From: Desulfovibrio sp.
Lineage (GTDB): Bacteria > Desulfobacterota > Desulfovibrionia > Desulfovibrionales > Desulfovibrionaceae
Length of the DNA: 46,369 nucleotides
Assembly (NCBI GenBank): GCA_031271265.1
Contig: JAISWB010000068.1
Coordinates: 1 to 46,369, forward strand
Direction: 5' to 3'
Shown: one piece after another, positions 33,719 through 41,784 of the stretch
Numbering within the stretch: the first letter of the stretch is position 1
Layout of the letters: each line of letters opens with the position of its first letter
Position numbers and translations under genes: made by a program
Notes under the pieces: model-generated
What the model was told of the DNA's origin: nothing
What the model saw: only the letters and a program-made list of their open reading frames with translations
Databases searched by the model: none

Positions 33719-33838
33719 CTGCTTGAACGAATGCGGGGTATGCCGCTTGAGCGAAAACAGGGTCCGCTGCTTTAACGAAAGCGGTATTCGATACTTGAGC
33801 GAAAGCAGAGTCTGCTATTTGAGCGAAAGCAGGGTCTG
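33719..33838 (-). repeat. 24-bp unit x5 at the flgK 3' end and flgK-flgL gap
   Basis: Five contiguous 24-bp units start at 33719, 33743, 33767, 33791 and 33815. On the minus strand the first (33838-33815) encodes QTLLSLK and stop, the FlgK C-terminus. The next four, outside the gene, would read QTLLSLKY, RIPLSLKQ, RTLFSLKR and HTPHSFKQ. Similarity falls with distance from the gene, so the real gene end is the likely source. Confidence 0.93.
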
Positions 33839-35986
33839 CAACATCTCGTCGGCCGTGGTGATGAGTTTGGCCGCCGCCTTATAGGAAGCCTGGAACTTGA
33901 TAAGGTTGCTCATTTCTTCGTCCAGGTTCACGCCGGAAATTTCCTGCTGCCTGTTGTACAGGTCTGTAGCCATGGCCGTTTCCGAGGCCGACACGAACTT
34001 CGTACTCACCGTGTCCGCGCCGATCTTGGTGACTATGTTGCCGTAATAGTCCGCGAGGGTCTGCGAGGTCGGGCGGTCCCAATAGGTGCCTATGGATACC
34101 TGCTTGGTCGTCAGCCCGGCTATTTCCAAGGCGGTGAGGTTGTCTCCCGCGTTTATTTCCCCCGCGCCGTTCAGCCGGCCCGCGTTGATCAGGTTGGTGT
34201 TGGTGAACAACTCGTCGCGTACGGCAAAGGTGTCGGCGTTGTCGCCCGCGAAAAAGGTGTTGAGGCCCAAGGCCGCCGCCAGGCCGGTGGTGTCCGCCGT
34301 CACGGCGAAGGAGCAGCCGTCTCCGATCTGTGCCGTGTTCATGCTGATTTCCAGCCTGCCGTTCACGATCTGCGCGATAAAAGGATTCACGGTAGCGCTG
34401 ATTTCCCCGGTGAGTTGGTCCTTGACGTGCAGCGTCGTGGCGTTGATGGCCGTTACGGCGTCTTCAAGGGAATGGACGGCCGGATCGAAGTTGCCGCCCG
34501 CCTGGGCCAGGACATTGAGGCCGGGGTAATCCGACAGCAGCTTGCCGTCCGGTCCGTAAACGGCGAAGGTCAAATTACCGGCCTGCAGTTTGTCGGACCA
34601 TACGAAACGCGCCTCGGGCGACCCCAGAGCCTCGCTCGTGTTCCCCACCGCATAGGTTCCAAGGGCATAGGTCATGGGTTCCAGACCCGCGCCCTGGCTG
34701 TGGATGCGGTTAACTTCCCAGGTCACGCCCTTGGCAAAGGCGTCGAGACGGTCCCGGTATTCGGCCAGCTTGTAGTCGCGGAACTCAAGATAGCCGGCCA
34801 GGGTGCCGCCCGTGAGGCGCAGGGAATTGTCCGACCCGTCCTTGTAGATCTGCGTGGAAATGTTGATGGGGTCGGAGGTAGGTTCAATCCAGTACACGTC
34901 CGGCTTGGGCCAGATCAGGAAACGGTCGCCGGCGTCGAGGTCGCCGGCGTCAAACCAGATGTCCAGCTCGCCTACGCGCACGGCCTGCCCTTCTTCCTGC
35001 GCGTTGAAGATGCGGTCCTGACCGCTTTCGTCCTTCAACCAGGTGCGGCCGCCGTCGGTGGATACGCGGAAGGTCGCGCCGCCCGTGGTTGCACCCACGG
35101 TACCGCCGTTCACGATTTCGACCGTGTATTCAAAATTGTCCGAGCCGCCGAAATGGATGGTTTTTTGCGTGCCGTCGGGATTGGGCGTCCTGTAAGGGGA
35201 GCCGGTGGTCAGGTTGTTTTCGGCCTGCATCCCCTTGAATTCCAGAGAAAAAGGAATGGTGTCCTGAACCAGGGTATAGCCGTTGGCCATGCTTACGTTG
35301 TAATGTCCGGGGCCTCTGTCGTCCACCTTGACGTCCATGATTTCGCCGAGAGCGCGCACCTTGGCGTCACGGGCATCCATGAGGTCGTTGGGGTTGTTGC
35401 GCCCGGCCAGGTAGGAGGCGTTGATTTCCTTGTTCAGTTCCGCAATCTCGCGCATGAGCAGGTTGGCCCGTTCCACGTCTTCGCGGATCATGGTGTTGGT
35501 CTGGTTTTCCAGGTCGCGCAGGGCTTGATCCGTATTGTTGACACTGTCCATAAGCACCGAGGCCTTGCCGAGCAGGGCCTCACGCGAGGTGCCGTCGGCC
35601 GGGTTCTGCACAAGCTTGTTCCAGGCGTCGAAAAATTCGCTCAGAGCGGTGGCCATGCCGTCCACATTGGCTTCGTTGAACAGGTTTTCCACGTAGCGGA
35701 GCTGGTTGTACTCGGCCGTGTAGCGCGAGGAAAGCCCCAGCTTGTTCAGATAGTTGCTTTCAATGAACTTGTCGAAATAGCGGATGACCTCCTTGGCCGA
35801 CACTCCTTCGCCCACCCGGCCGGGAGCGAAATCAAGCCCGGCGCGTTCCTCGAGCAGCACCGCCCGGCGCGTGTAGCCGGTGGTGTTCACGTTGGAGATG
35901 TTGTTGCCGGTGGTCGAAATCGCGGCCTGCGAGGCGAAAAGCGCCCCCACCCCCATGTTCAGTACGGAGTTTACGCCCCAGGCCAT
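33815..35986 (-). CDS. flgK: Flagellar hook-associated protein 1 (FlgK)
   Basis: This 723-residue protein forms the first hook-filament junction ring. The N-terminus has the rod/hook family signature ALFASQAAISTTGNNISNVN followed by TTGYTRR, and the C-terminus has GVNLDEEMSNLIKFQASYKA and ends MLQTLLSLK. The central region is long and variable, so the protein exceeds the E. coli form of about 547 residues. ATG 35986 has GGGGAGG upstream within the flgN stop region. The last eight codons, stop included, are unit 1 of the 24-bp repeats that continue towards flgL. Confidence 0.94.
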   Translation of the reverse strand: MAWGVNSVLNMGVGALFASQAAISTTGNNISNVNTTGYTRRAVLLEERAGLDFAPGRVGEGVSAKEVIRYFDKFIESNYLNKLGLSSRYTAEYNQLRYVENLFNEANVDGMATALSEFFDAWNKLVQNPADGTSREALLGKASVLMDSVNNTDQALRDLENQTNTMIREDVERANLLMREIAELNKEINASYLAGRNNPNDLMDARDAKVRALGEIMDVKVDDRGPGHYNVSMANGYTLVQDTIPFSLEFKGMQAENNLTTGSPYRTPNPDGTQKTIHFGGSDNFEYTVEIVNGGTVGATTGGATFRVSTDGGRTWLKDESGQDRIFNAQEEGQAVRVGELDIWFDAGDLDAGDRFLIWPKPDVYWIEPTSDPINISTQIYKDGSDNSLRLTGGTLAGYLEFRDYKLAEYRDRLDAFAKGVTWEVNRIHSQGAGLEPMTYALGTYAVGNTSEALGSPEARFVWSDKLQAGNLTFAVYGPDGKLLSDYPGLNVLAQAGGNFDPAVHSLEDAVTAINATTLHVKDQLTGEISATVNPFIAQIVNGRLEISMNTAQIGDGCSFAVTADTTGLAAALGLNTFFAGDNADTFAVRDELFTNTNLINAGRLNGAGEINAGDNLTALEIAGLTTKQVSIGTYWDRPTSQTLADYYGNIVTKIGADTVSTKFVSASETAMATDLYNRQQEISGVNLDEEMSNLIKFQASYKAAAKLITTADEMLQTLLSLK

Positions 35987-35987
35987 G

Positions 35988-36452
35988 TCAGTACCTCCCC
36001 GAATACATGGCGGCTTCCGGCCTGTATTCCTTGAGCCGGCCGCCGGCGCCGTAGCACAGCGTGCGCTTGGGCGCTATCTGCTCATGCAGGAAAAGCACAA
36101 GGGAGCGGCTCTGGTCCAGCAGCGCCAGGGAAAGCTCGGCGTTGCGCGAGGCGCGCCGCGAACTTTGCTGCTCAAGGGCGTCGATCAGCGTGTGCAGGCG
36201 CAGTATTTCCTGCCCCTCTTCATCCGGAAGCATGCCCGCGTATTCCGCTACCGTGGCCCCTTGAATGGTCCTTTTCAGCGTCGTGCGCTCATCCACAATC
36301 TGGCGCAACAGCTCATGTATGGAAAATTCCAGAGCGCTCACGGCGTCCGTATCGTGCGCGCAGAGCAGTTCAAATTCTTCTTCAAGAAGGGAAGCGAGAA
36401 GTTCCAGGGCCTTGAATTGTCTATGGAGGTTGCCGCGTATGCGGTCGTACAT
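35988..36452 (-). CDS. flgN: Flagellar chaperone FlgN
   Basis: This 154-residue helical protein is the export chaperone for FlgK and FlgL. It has the FlgN pattern of an N-terminal helix LHRQFKALELLASLLEEEFELL, then SIHELLRQIVDERTTL and EILRLHTLIDALEQQSSRRASRN. Its genes of interest follow directly (flgK begins 2 bp after its stop). It starts 4 bp after the FlgJ-like gene. An flgM gene, often next to flgN in related operons, is not seen between them. Confidence 0.85.
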   Translation of the reverse strand: MYDRIRGNLHRQFKALELLASLLEEEFELLCAHDTDAVSALEFSIHELLRQIVDERTTLKRTIQGATVAEYAGMLPDEEGQEILRLHTLIDALEQQSSRRASRNAELSLALLDQSRSLVLFLHEQIAPKRTLCYGAGGRLKEYRPEAAMYSGRY

Positions 36453-36456
36453 AGTG

Positions 36457-38145
36457 TCATCCTGCCCTTGCGTCCTGCCGTCGCGCTTCGTCGGCGCGGC
36501 TGAAAACGCTTTCGGGGTTCAATGCCATTTCTCCCTTTTTAAGCTCAAAATGCAGGGAGGCAGAATTTTCCCCGCCGGCCTGCGCCGCGGGCTGCGCAGC
36601 CACTTTTGCAAATTCCGCGCCAAGCCCCACGCGTTGGCCGACGCGCACCGTCGCAGGCTGCAGATTCCCGTAATAACTGCGGTAGCCCTCGTTGTGCTCG
36701 ATGACCACCGTGTTTCCCGCGCCGTCGCGCGGTCCGGCATAAACTACCGTGCCCGGCAGCACGGCCCGCACCGAATCGCCGGGAGAGGCCGCGATTTCTA
36801 CGCCCGGTTTCCAGCGCCTGCGCCCCGTGCCGTCGTCTTCCCAGCCGAAACGGCTGACGACAGGGCCGGGCAGGGGCTTGCGCGCCCCGTCCAGAATGCC
36901 GGCCGGAGGCTGGGTCAAGGGAGGCGCAAAGGCGTCGCCCCCGGCCTGCGCCCGGTCCGCGCCCGAATTTTGCGCCTGCGCCTGCGCCTGCGCCTGCGCC
37001 GTAGACAGAGGCTGCCCCTGGGCCTGCGTTTGCGCCGTAGACAGGGGCTGCCCCTGGGCCGGGGTCTGCGCTTGGGCCCGGAGTTGCGCCTGCTGCGCGG
37101 CACGGGCCTGCGCGGCGTTCTTTTTTCCCGTTCGGGAAGTTTTTCTGTTGCGGGCGAAATTGTTCAGCGGCCTGGGTTTGGCCGAAACCGGACCGGGGCC
37201 TTGCCAGGACAGGACGGAGGTGCCGGGGGTTGTTTCCTTGTCGTATGCCGTTTTCGGCGGGGTCGGCGCGGGGCCGGCCGGGAACACGCCGCCGTCCGTC
37301 CGCAAAAGATCCTGCGCGGCTTCCGTGAACGCTGCGCGTGTTCCGTTCTGCGGCGGCATCCCGGCGCTCGGCGCGGGCGCGCCGTCCCATGTCTGCATCC
37401 CGGCATGCGCGGCAAGTTCGCCGTTCCGCGCGGGTATCCCGGCAGCGGCGTCCGGGGTCGGCGCGGGAGCTCCGCCCGCGGATATCGCGGCTTCGATGCG
37501 CCTGTCCCCGGCAGGGGAAAGGGTAGCCGGCGTCAATGTCGCGCGCGGGCCGGGAGCGGAGGCATTGTCCACTTCCGTCCTCAGGCTTTGCAGGGCGGCG
37601 TCCAGGTCCTCATCTTCGGCGCCGTCGTCCCGGCCGGGCAGAGGGGAGTAAAGATCGTCGGCGCTGATTGTCGCCTGTACGGGCGCATCCGACGCGGATG
37701 CCGCGTCGTCCTTGGGCGCGGCGAGCAGCCCCTTGCTCGGGGGGACGTTCAGGGGGTCGCGTATGCGCCCGGGGATCGTCGTGCGCCCCGAGTCCGCAAG
37801 CTGCTGCGAAAGCTGCTCGTAGAGCATGTCCGCAAGCCCGATGCCCCCGGCCGAGGCCATTTTTTTGCACAACTCCACATCGAACAGCGACTGGTAAGTT
37901 TCCTCATCCTTGCTGTGCAGAAAGCCTTCTTTGGGCACGGTTTTGCGCATTTGTTCCCACATTTTCTGCAGGAAGACGGCTTCAAAGCCCTCGCAGGCCC
38001 CGCGCAGTTCCACCGCCTTGTCTTTTTCGGGACTCAGGCGTTTGCGCAGGGCATCCATATCCAGCTTGCGCTGGATCAGATCCTTGCGCGTGTTTTCCGA
38101 GGCGATGAACGCCGGGTCGAGGGCGGAAACGGGGGCGGCGGGCAT
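36457..38145 (-). CDS. flgJ: FlgJ-like rod-binding protein fused to a degenerate LytM (M23) domain
   Basis: The product has 562 residues. The N-terminal rod-binding domain (about 40-115) has GACEGFEAVFLQKMWEQM and ends GIGLADMLYEQL. A long Ala/Pro/Gln-rich linker follows, with near-identical repeats AQGQPLSTAQ. The C-terminal LytM domain (about 430-550) keeps the fold (PGDSVRAVLPGTVVYAG, NTVVIEHNEGY) but lacks metal ligands: the usual HxGxD is KPGVE and the usual HxH is SLH. It resembles non-catalytic LytM factors such as EnvC or NlpD. ATG 38145 (or GTG 38148) has GAGGT upstream and lies in the copied flgI/flgJ junction. It probably caps or guides the rod and binds or activates peptidoglycan enzymes. 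Confidence 0.87.
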   Translation of the reverse strand: MPAAPVSALDPAFIASENTRKDLIQRKLDMDALRKRLSPEKDKAVELRGACEGFEAVFLQKMWEQMRKTVPKEGFLHSKDEETYQSLFDVELCKKMASAGGIGLADMLYEQLSQQLADSGRTTIPGRIRDPLNVPPSKGLLAAPKDDAASASDAPVQATISADDLYSPLPGRDDGAEDEDLDAALQSLRTEVDNASAPGPRATLTPATLSPAGDRRIEAAISAGGAPAPTPDAAAGIPARNGELAAHAGMQTWDGAPAPSAGMPPQNGTRAAFTEAAQDLLRTDGGVFPAGPAPTPPKTAYDKETTPGTSVLSWQGPGPVSAKPRPLNNFARNRKTSRTGKKNAAQARAAQQAQLRAQAQTPAQGQPLSTAQTQAQGQPLSTAQAQAQAQAQNSGADRAQAGGDAFAPPLTQPPAGILDGARKPLPGPVVSRFGWEDDGTGRRRWKPGVEIAASPGDSVRAVLPGTVVYAGPRDGAGNTVVIEHNEGYRSYYGNLQPATVRVGQRVGLGAEFAKVAAQPAAQAGGENSASLHFELKKGEMALNPESVFSRADEARRQDARAG

Positions 38146-38238
38146 CACATCACCTCAGGGGTACGCGCGCGCCTGGGCGGGTACGTTACGGTTCGTGGAG
38201 AAGCGGGCGGGCATCAGATTACCTCAAGGTGCGCGTGC
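38138..38238 (-). repeat. Duplicated flgI/flgJ junction (two copies, about 69 bp apart)
   Basis: About 33 bp at 38138-38170 and 38207-38238 match at some 27 positions: GCGGGCATCA, then ACCTCA and GCGCG in both. On the coding strand each copy has a TGAGGT site and TGATGCCCGCC, so both contain a stop/start and an ATG. The upstream ATG (38214) overlaps the flgI stop and opens a 19-codon frame that ends at 38155, just before the real flgJ start. The sequence between the copies is not clearly alike. Confidence 0.8.
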
Positions 38239-39389
38239 AGGGCGCCGGCGGCCTTCATGCTGCGCAGTATGGAGATGAGGTCGCGCGGGCCGGCGCCCAC
38301 GGAATTGAGGGCGTCCACCAGTTCCTGCAGCGTCGCGCCTTCGAGAATGTTCAGGTTGCGCAGTTCTTCGGTCGCGGTGAGGTCCGTGCTCGGCGTGACC
38401 ACGGTTCTGCCGCCGCTGAAGGGTCCCGGCTGCGAAACGTCCTGGTTTTCCTGCACAGTGACCTGAAGGTTGCCGTGCGCGACCGCCACGCGCGAAATGC
38501 GCACGTCGCGCCCGAGGATGATGGTGCCGGTCTTTTCGTCAACAACCACCCGCGCGGCCGAGTCCGGCGTGATTTCTATATTTTCAAGCGACGCCATGAG
38601 GGGCACCATGTTGCCCCGGAAATCCGAGGGGATGTCCAGGTTGATGGTGGCCGAATCCACGGGCTTGGCGAAGGTGCCGCCCAGGGCCTTGTTGATGCGC
38701 TCCACAATCTGGTTGGTGGTGGAAAAGTCCGGGCTGTTCAGACTCAGGGTCAGGTGATCCTGGCTGTTGAATTCAAAGGGCACGGCGCGTTCGACAACGG
38801 CGCCGCCGGGTATCTGCGCCACGGTGCTGACGTTCTTCTGGGCCTGGGCCTGGGCGCCCGTCACGGAAAAACCGCCCACGGCCAGCGCGCCCTGGGCCAG
38901 GGCATAGACCTTGCCGTCCACGCCCTTCAGGGGCGTCTGGACCAGAACGCCGCCGAGCAGGCTCGTGCAGTCGCCCAGAGAAGATATGGTCACGTCCAGG
39001 CGCGTGCCGGGTTTGGCCGAAACAGGCATGCGCGCCGTAAGCATGACGGCCGCCACGTTTTTGGGTTTCATCTGTTTCATGTCCACGCGCACGCCCATTT
39101 TTTCCATCATGTTGACCATGGTGCGCATGGTGAAGGCAGAATCTTTCTTGTCGCCCGTGCCGGAAAGGCCGACGACCAGACCGTAGCCGGTGAGCTGGTT
39201 GTCGCGCACCCCGCTGAACGTGGCTATATCCTTGATGCGCACGGCCGCGGCATCGTGCGGCGCGAGCAGGAGCAGCGCGACAAACGCGACCAGGAAACGG
39301 ACGGGCCTTGCCCGAAGCATGCGCAAATACGCCGCGGGGAATATGCCGCTCCGCTTGCGCGCGGGGATCATACGGAGTGGTGAAGCCAT
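38214..39389 (-). CDS. flgI: Flagellar P-ring protein FlgI
   Basis: This 391-residue periplasmic protein forms the P ring around the rod in the peptidoglycan layer. The signal peptide has [22 protein letters not shown] (core about residues 30-50), then the mature start [26 protein letters not shown], which is diagnostic, as are [20 protein letters not shown] and [18 protein letters not shown] at the end. ATG 39389 has GAGGAG upstream; the frame extends to 39500 without a site. flgG, flgA and flgH, usual upstream partners, are not in the window: this gene is first in the visible operon. Confidence 0.95.
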   Translation of the reverse strand: MASPLRMIPARKRSGIFPAAYLRMLRARPVRFLVAFVALLLLAPHDAAAVRIKDIATFSGVRDNQLTGYGLVVGLSGTGDKKDSAFTMRTMVNMMEKMGVRVDMKQMKPKNVAAVMLTARMPVSAKPGTRLDVTISSLGDCTSLLGGVLVQTPLKGVDGKVYALAQGALAVGGFSVTGAQAQAQKNVSTVAQIPGGAVVERAVPFEFNSQDHLTLSLNSPDFSTTNQIVERINKALGGTFAKPVDSATINLDIPSDFRGNMVPLMASLENIEITPDSAARVVVDEKTGTIILGRDVRISRVAVAHGNLQVTVQENQDVSQPGPFSGGRTVVTPSTDLTATEELRNLNILEGATLQELVDALNSVGAGPRDLISILRSMKAAGALHAHLEVI

Positions 39390-40029
39390 GAAAATCTCCT
39401 CGCCGCGGGGCGGATACGGACGGACAGTCAAAACTCCGACTGTGCGCGTATGTTGCGGAAACGACGATGTATTCGCTCCCGAAGCCCCGATTCCGGACAA
39501 TACTTTCTAAACAACTCATTGGTTAGCAATAATCGTGCCGCCGATGCGGGTACCGGATGCGGCGGATGCCTGCCGGGCATTGCCCGTTGCGTGACGTTCC
39601 GCCGCCGGCGTAAAAAAATCTGAACACGATTTGCGCCTTGCGGGAGAAGGCCGGCACGGCAGGGCTGGCGCTGAAAACAGAGATGGGACGGACCCGGACC
39701 ACCCGGTTCCGCCCCATCGCTGCTTGCAAAATTGGAGGTACTTTCTCTGTTGCAATTCGCGTGCCGAAGGAGTATGCCGGGCGCCTGAATAATTTTCCGT
39801 TGTGATTACAAGGGGATTTGCGCATACTGCGCAAAGCGTCCGGTATGTCCCCGGTGCAAGTATTTGAACTGTTCCGGCAACGCTTCGGGAACGGCGGGGG
39901 TGAGTACAACTTTTTTTACGGATATTCCGGGCAACGGAGCGCCCGCATGTTGAAAAAAGAACGCGGGCGGCGTATACCTTTGCCGAAGAGGCAGCAAAGA
40001 CGGGATTCGGCAGCAACAAAGGACAGAGT
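39390..40029 (+). other. 640-bp gap between divergent flgI and cheV
   Basis: No gene is supported. A minus-strand frame (40019-39516) lacks a start site and motif. Visible structures are a hairpin GATGGG...CCCATC (39682-39718, inner stem CGGA/TCCG), a perfect 8-bp palindrome TTTGCGCA-TAC-TGCGCAAA (39817-39835) and TTGT-GATT-ACAA (39800-39811). The palindrome is a good operator candidate for cheV or flgI. Confidence 0.5.
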
Positions 40030-40971
40030 ATGGCGGGCCGGGATGATTCGAGCGGGAACGACCTTGAAATAATTGAGTTCTACATTGACGAGGCGCTCTC
40101 CGGAGGAGCGGACTACCGCAGCTACTACGCCATGAATGTGGCCAAGGTGCTGGAAATAATCCGCCTGCCGCCGGTGACCGGCGTGCCCGCCAAGCATCAT
40201 GCGGCGGCGCTGGGCACCTTCAGCCTGCGCGGCAAGGTTCTGCCCCTTGTGGACCTGGGGCTCTGGCTCGACAAAAAAAACGTGCCCTCGGACACCCACA
40301 AGGTCATCGTTACCGAATTTTCCCATGTGGTCACCGCTTTTGTGGTGTCGGGCGTCACGCGCATCCACCGCATGACCTGGAGCCAGGTCGAGCCGCCGGG
40401 CAAATACCTGCAGGCCTTCAGCCGGGACTCCATAACCGGGGTTGTGCGTTTCGAGGACCGCATCGTGTTCCTGCTGGATATGGAATACATTATTTCGGCC
40501 ATGGACCCGACGTTCAACCTGGCGGCGCGGGTGGAGCAGGTGGAGCGGTACGGCGGCCAGGGGTTGCGCGTGCTGATAGCCGACGATTCGCCGTCCATAC
40601 GCAAGGTTATAGCCTCCTGCCTGGAGCAGGCGCAATATACGGTAACTCCGTGCACCTGCGGCCGTGAAGCCTGGGAACAACTCCAGGCGTGGCGGGCCGA
40701 GGCCGAGCGGAAGGGAGTGCCGGTCACCGATTTCGTCAATCTGGTCATTTCCGACATCGAGATGCCCGAACTGGACGGGCATGCGCTGACGACGCGCATC
40801 AAGGGCGAAGCGGCGTTCGCCGCGGTGCCGGTCATCCTCTTCTCCTCGCTGATCTCGGATGTGGTGCATGCGAAAGGGATCAAGGCCGGGGCCGACGATC
40901 AGGTTTCCAAGCCGGACCTGCCGCACCTGACCAAGCGCGCCGGGGAGCTGATCCGCAAATTTCAGAATTGA
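40030..40971 (+). CDS. cheV: Chemotaxis coupling protein CheV (CheW + receiver)
   Basis: The 313-residue protein has a CheW-like coupling domain (about 10-165, with FSLRGKVLPLVDLGLWL and DSITGVVRFEDRIVFLLDME) and a receiver domain (about 180-310) with VLIADDSPSIRK, phospho-Asp in ISDIEMPELDG and KPDLPHLTKR. CheV couples chemoreceptors to CheA and can be phosphorylated to adapt the response. ATG 40030 has AAGGAC upstream. It stands alone between divergent flgI and a convergent unknown gene, though the flagellar setting fits. Confidence 0.93.
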   Translation: MAGRDDSSGNDLEIIEFYIDEALSGGADYRSYYAMNVAKVLEIIRLPPVTGVPAKHHAAALGTFSLRGKVLPLVDLGLWLDKKNVPSDTHKVIVTEFSHVVTAFVVSGVTRIHRMTWSQVEPPGKYLQAFSRDSITGVVRFEDRIVFLLDMEYIISAMDPTFNLAARVEQVERYGGQGLRVLIADDSPSIRKVIASCLEQAQYTVTPCTCGREAWEQLQAWRAEAERKGVPVTDFVNLVISDIEMPELDGHALTTRIKGEAAFAAVPVILFSSLISDVVHAKGIKAGADDQVSKPDLPHLTKRAGELIRKFQN

Positions 40972-41032
40972 TGCGGCGCGCCCCCGGCTTTGCTGCGACC
41001 TTGCGGCCGATGTTTACTGCTTTCCACGGAGA

Positions 41033-41758
41033 TCAGTAATTCGACTCTTCGCTTTCTTCGTGTCGGGGATGGCCTTTTTTCTGCCGAACGAGATATGCGG
41101 CTGCCTGCTCAGGAGTTATGCGTCCGGCATCCGTGAGCGCTTCAAGGTGAAATTTATCAAGCTTATGGAACCCCTCCAGAAAAATCCTCTCGGCTTCCCT
41201 GAGGATCGCCTGTTCGATGTCGCCGTCAATGATCACGCCGCCGTCGTCCGCTTCACGCTCCTCAAGGGCAATTTCCTCCAGTTCCTGAACTGCCGTATCC
41301 AGCGGTCTGCCTGACCAGTGGTCAAACAGGGAGAGGCCGTCGAACAGCCAGTCACGGACATCCATGACGGTGATGTCCGGCTCCAGGCTGTTAAGGAAGT
41401 CTTCGATCGCGTCGGAAGCGGCTTCCGCGTCCTCCGTAAAAATACCTACATGGTTTTTCCCGTCCCACTCGATTTTCCGGCCCTCATGCGCGCGCTTCAG
41501 CAGCGCGCAGAAAGTCGGGTTTTCCGCAAGGGCGGCAAGCTCTTTGCCGCTGAGGAACGGCGTTATGCCCCACCGCAGAGTACGCTCACAGAGGACCGCA
41601 TCGGGCACCGCACGCTCGTCGGAGTCATCAAAGCGGGCAAGCACGCGGCCGTTCTCGTCCAACTGCACGAAAGCCGGTTGCTCGACAGGCATGCTTTCAT
41701 GTTTCCTGTACAAGGGGGCAGGCTCATCCTTCAAGGCGCGCAACGCTGAAAAATCCAC
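41033..41758 (-). CDS. Unknown acidic protein (241 aa)
   Basis: I do not recognise a domain. The protein is acidic, with MPVEQPAFVQLDENGRVLARFD near the N-terminus, RTLRWGITPFLSG, AHEGRKIEWDGKNHVGIF, WLFDGLSLFDHWSGRPLDTAVQELEE and a 40-residue helical end with a Glu-rich tail. No signal peptide or membrane segment is seen. Similar architecture is, as far as I recall, found in mobile-element proteins of Desulfovibrio, but this is only an impression. GTG 41758 has AAAGGAGA upstream. It follows the HAD gene by 26 bp, likely in one operon with it and the thioesterase. Confidence 0.85.
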   Translation of the reverse strand: MDFSALRALKDEPAPLYRKHESMPVEQPAFVQLDENGRVLARFDDSDERAVPDAVLCERTLRWGITPFLSGKELAALAENPTFCALLKRAHEGRKIEWDGKNHVGIFTEDAEAASDAIEDFLNSLEPDITVMDVRDWLFDGLSLFDHWSGRPLDTAVQELEEIALEEREADDGGVIIDGDIEQAILREAERIFLEGFHKLDKFHLEALTDAGRITPEQAAAYLVRQKKGHPRHEESEESNY

Positions 41759-41784
41759 AAAAATCTCCTTTGTCCTGTGAAATG

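Noticed and set aside
39516-40019. 167-codon minus-strand frame upstream of flgI
   Set aside because: No start site, no recognisable motif and it crosses hairpins and palindromes.
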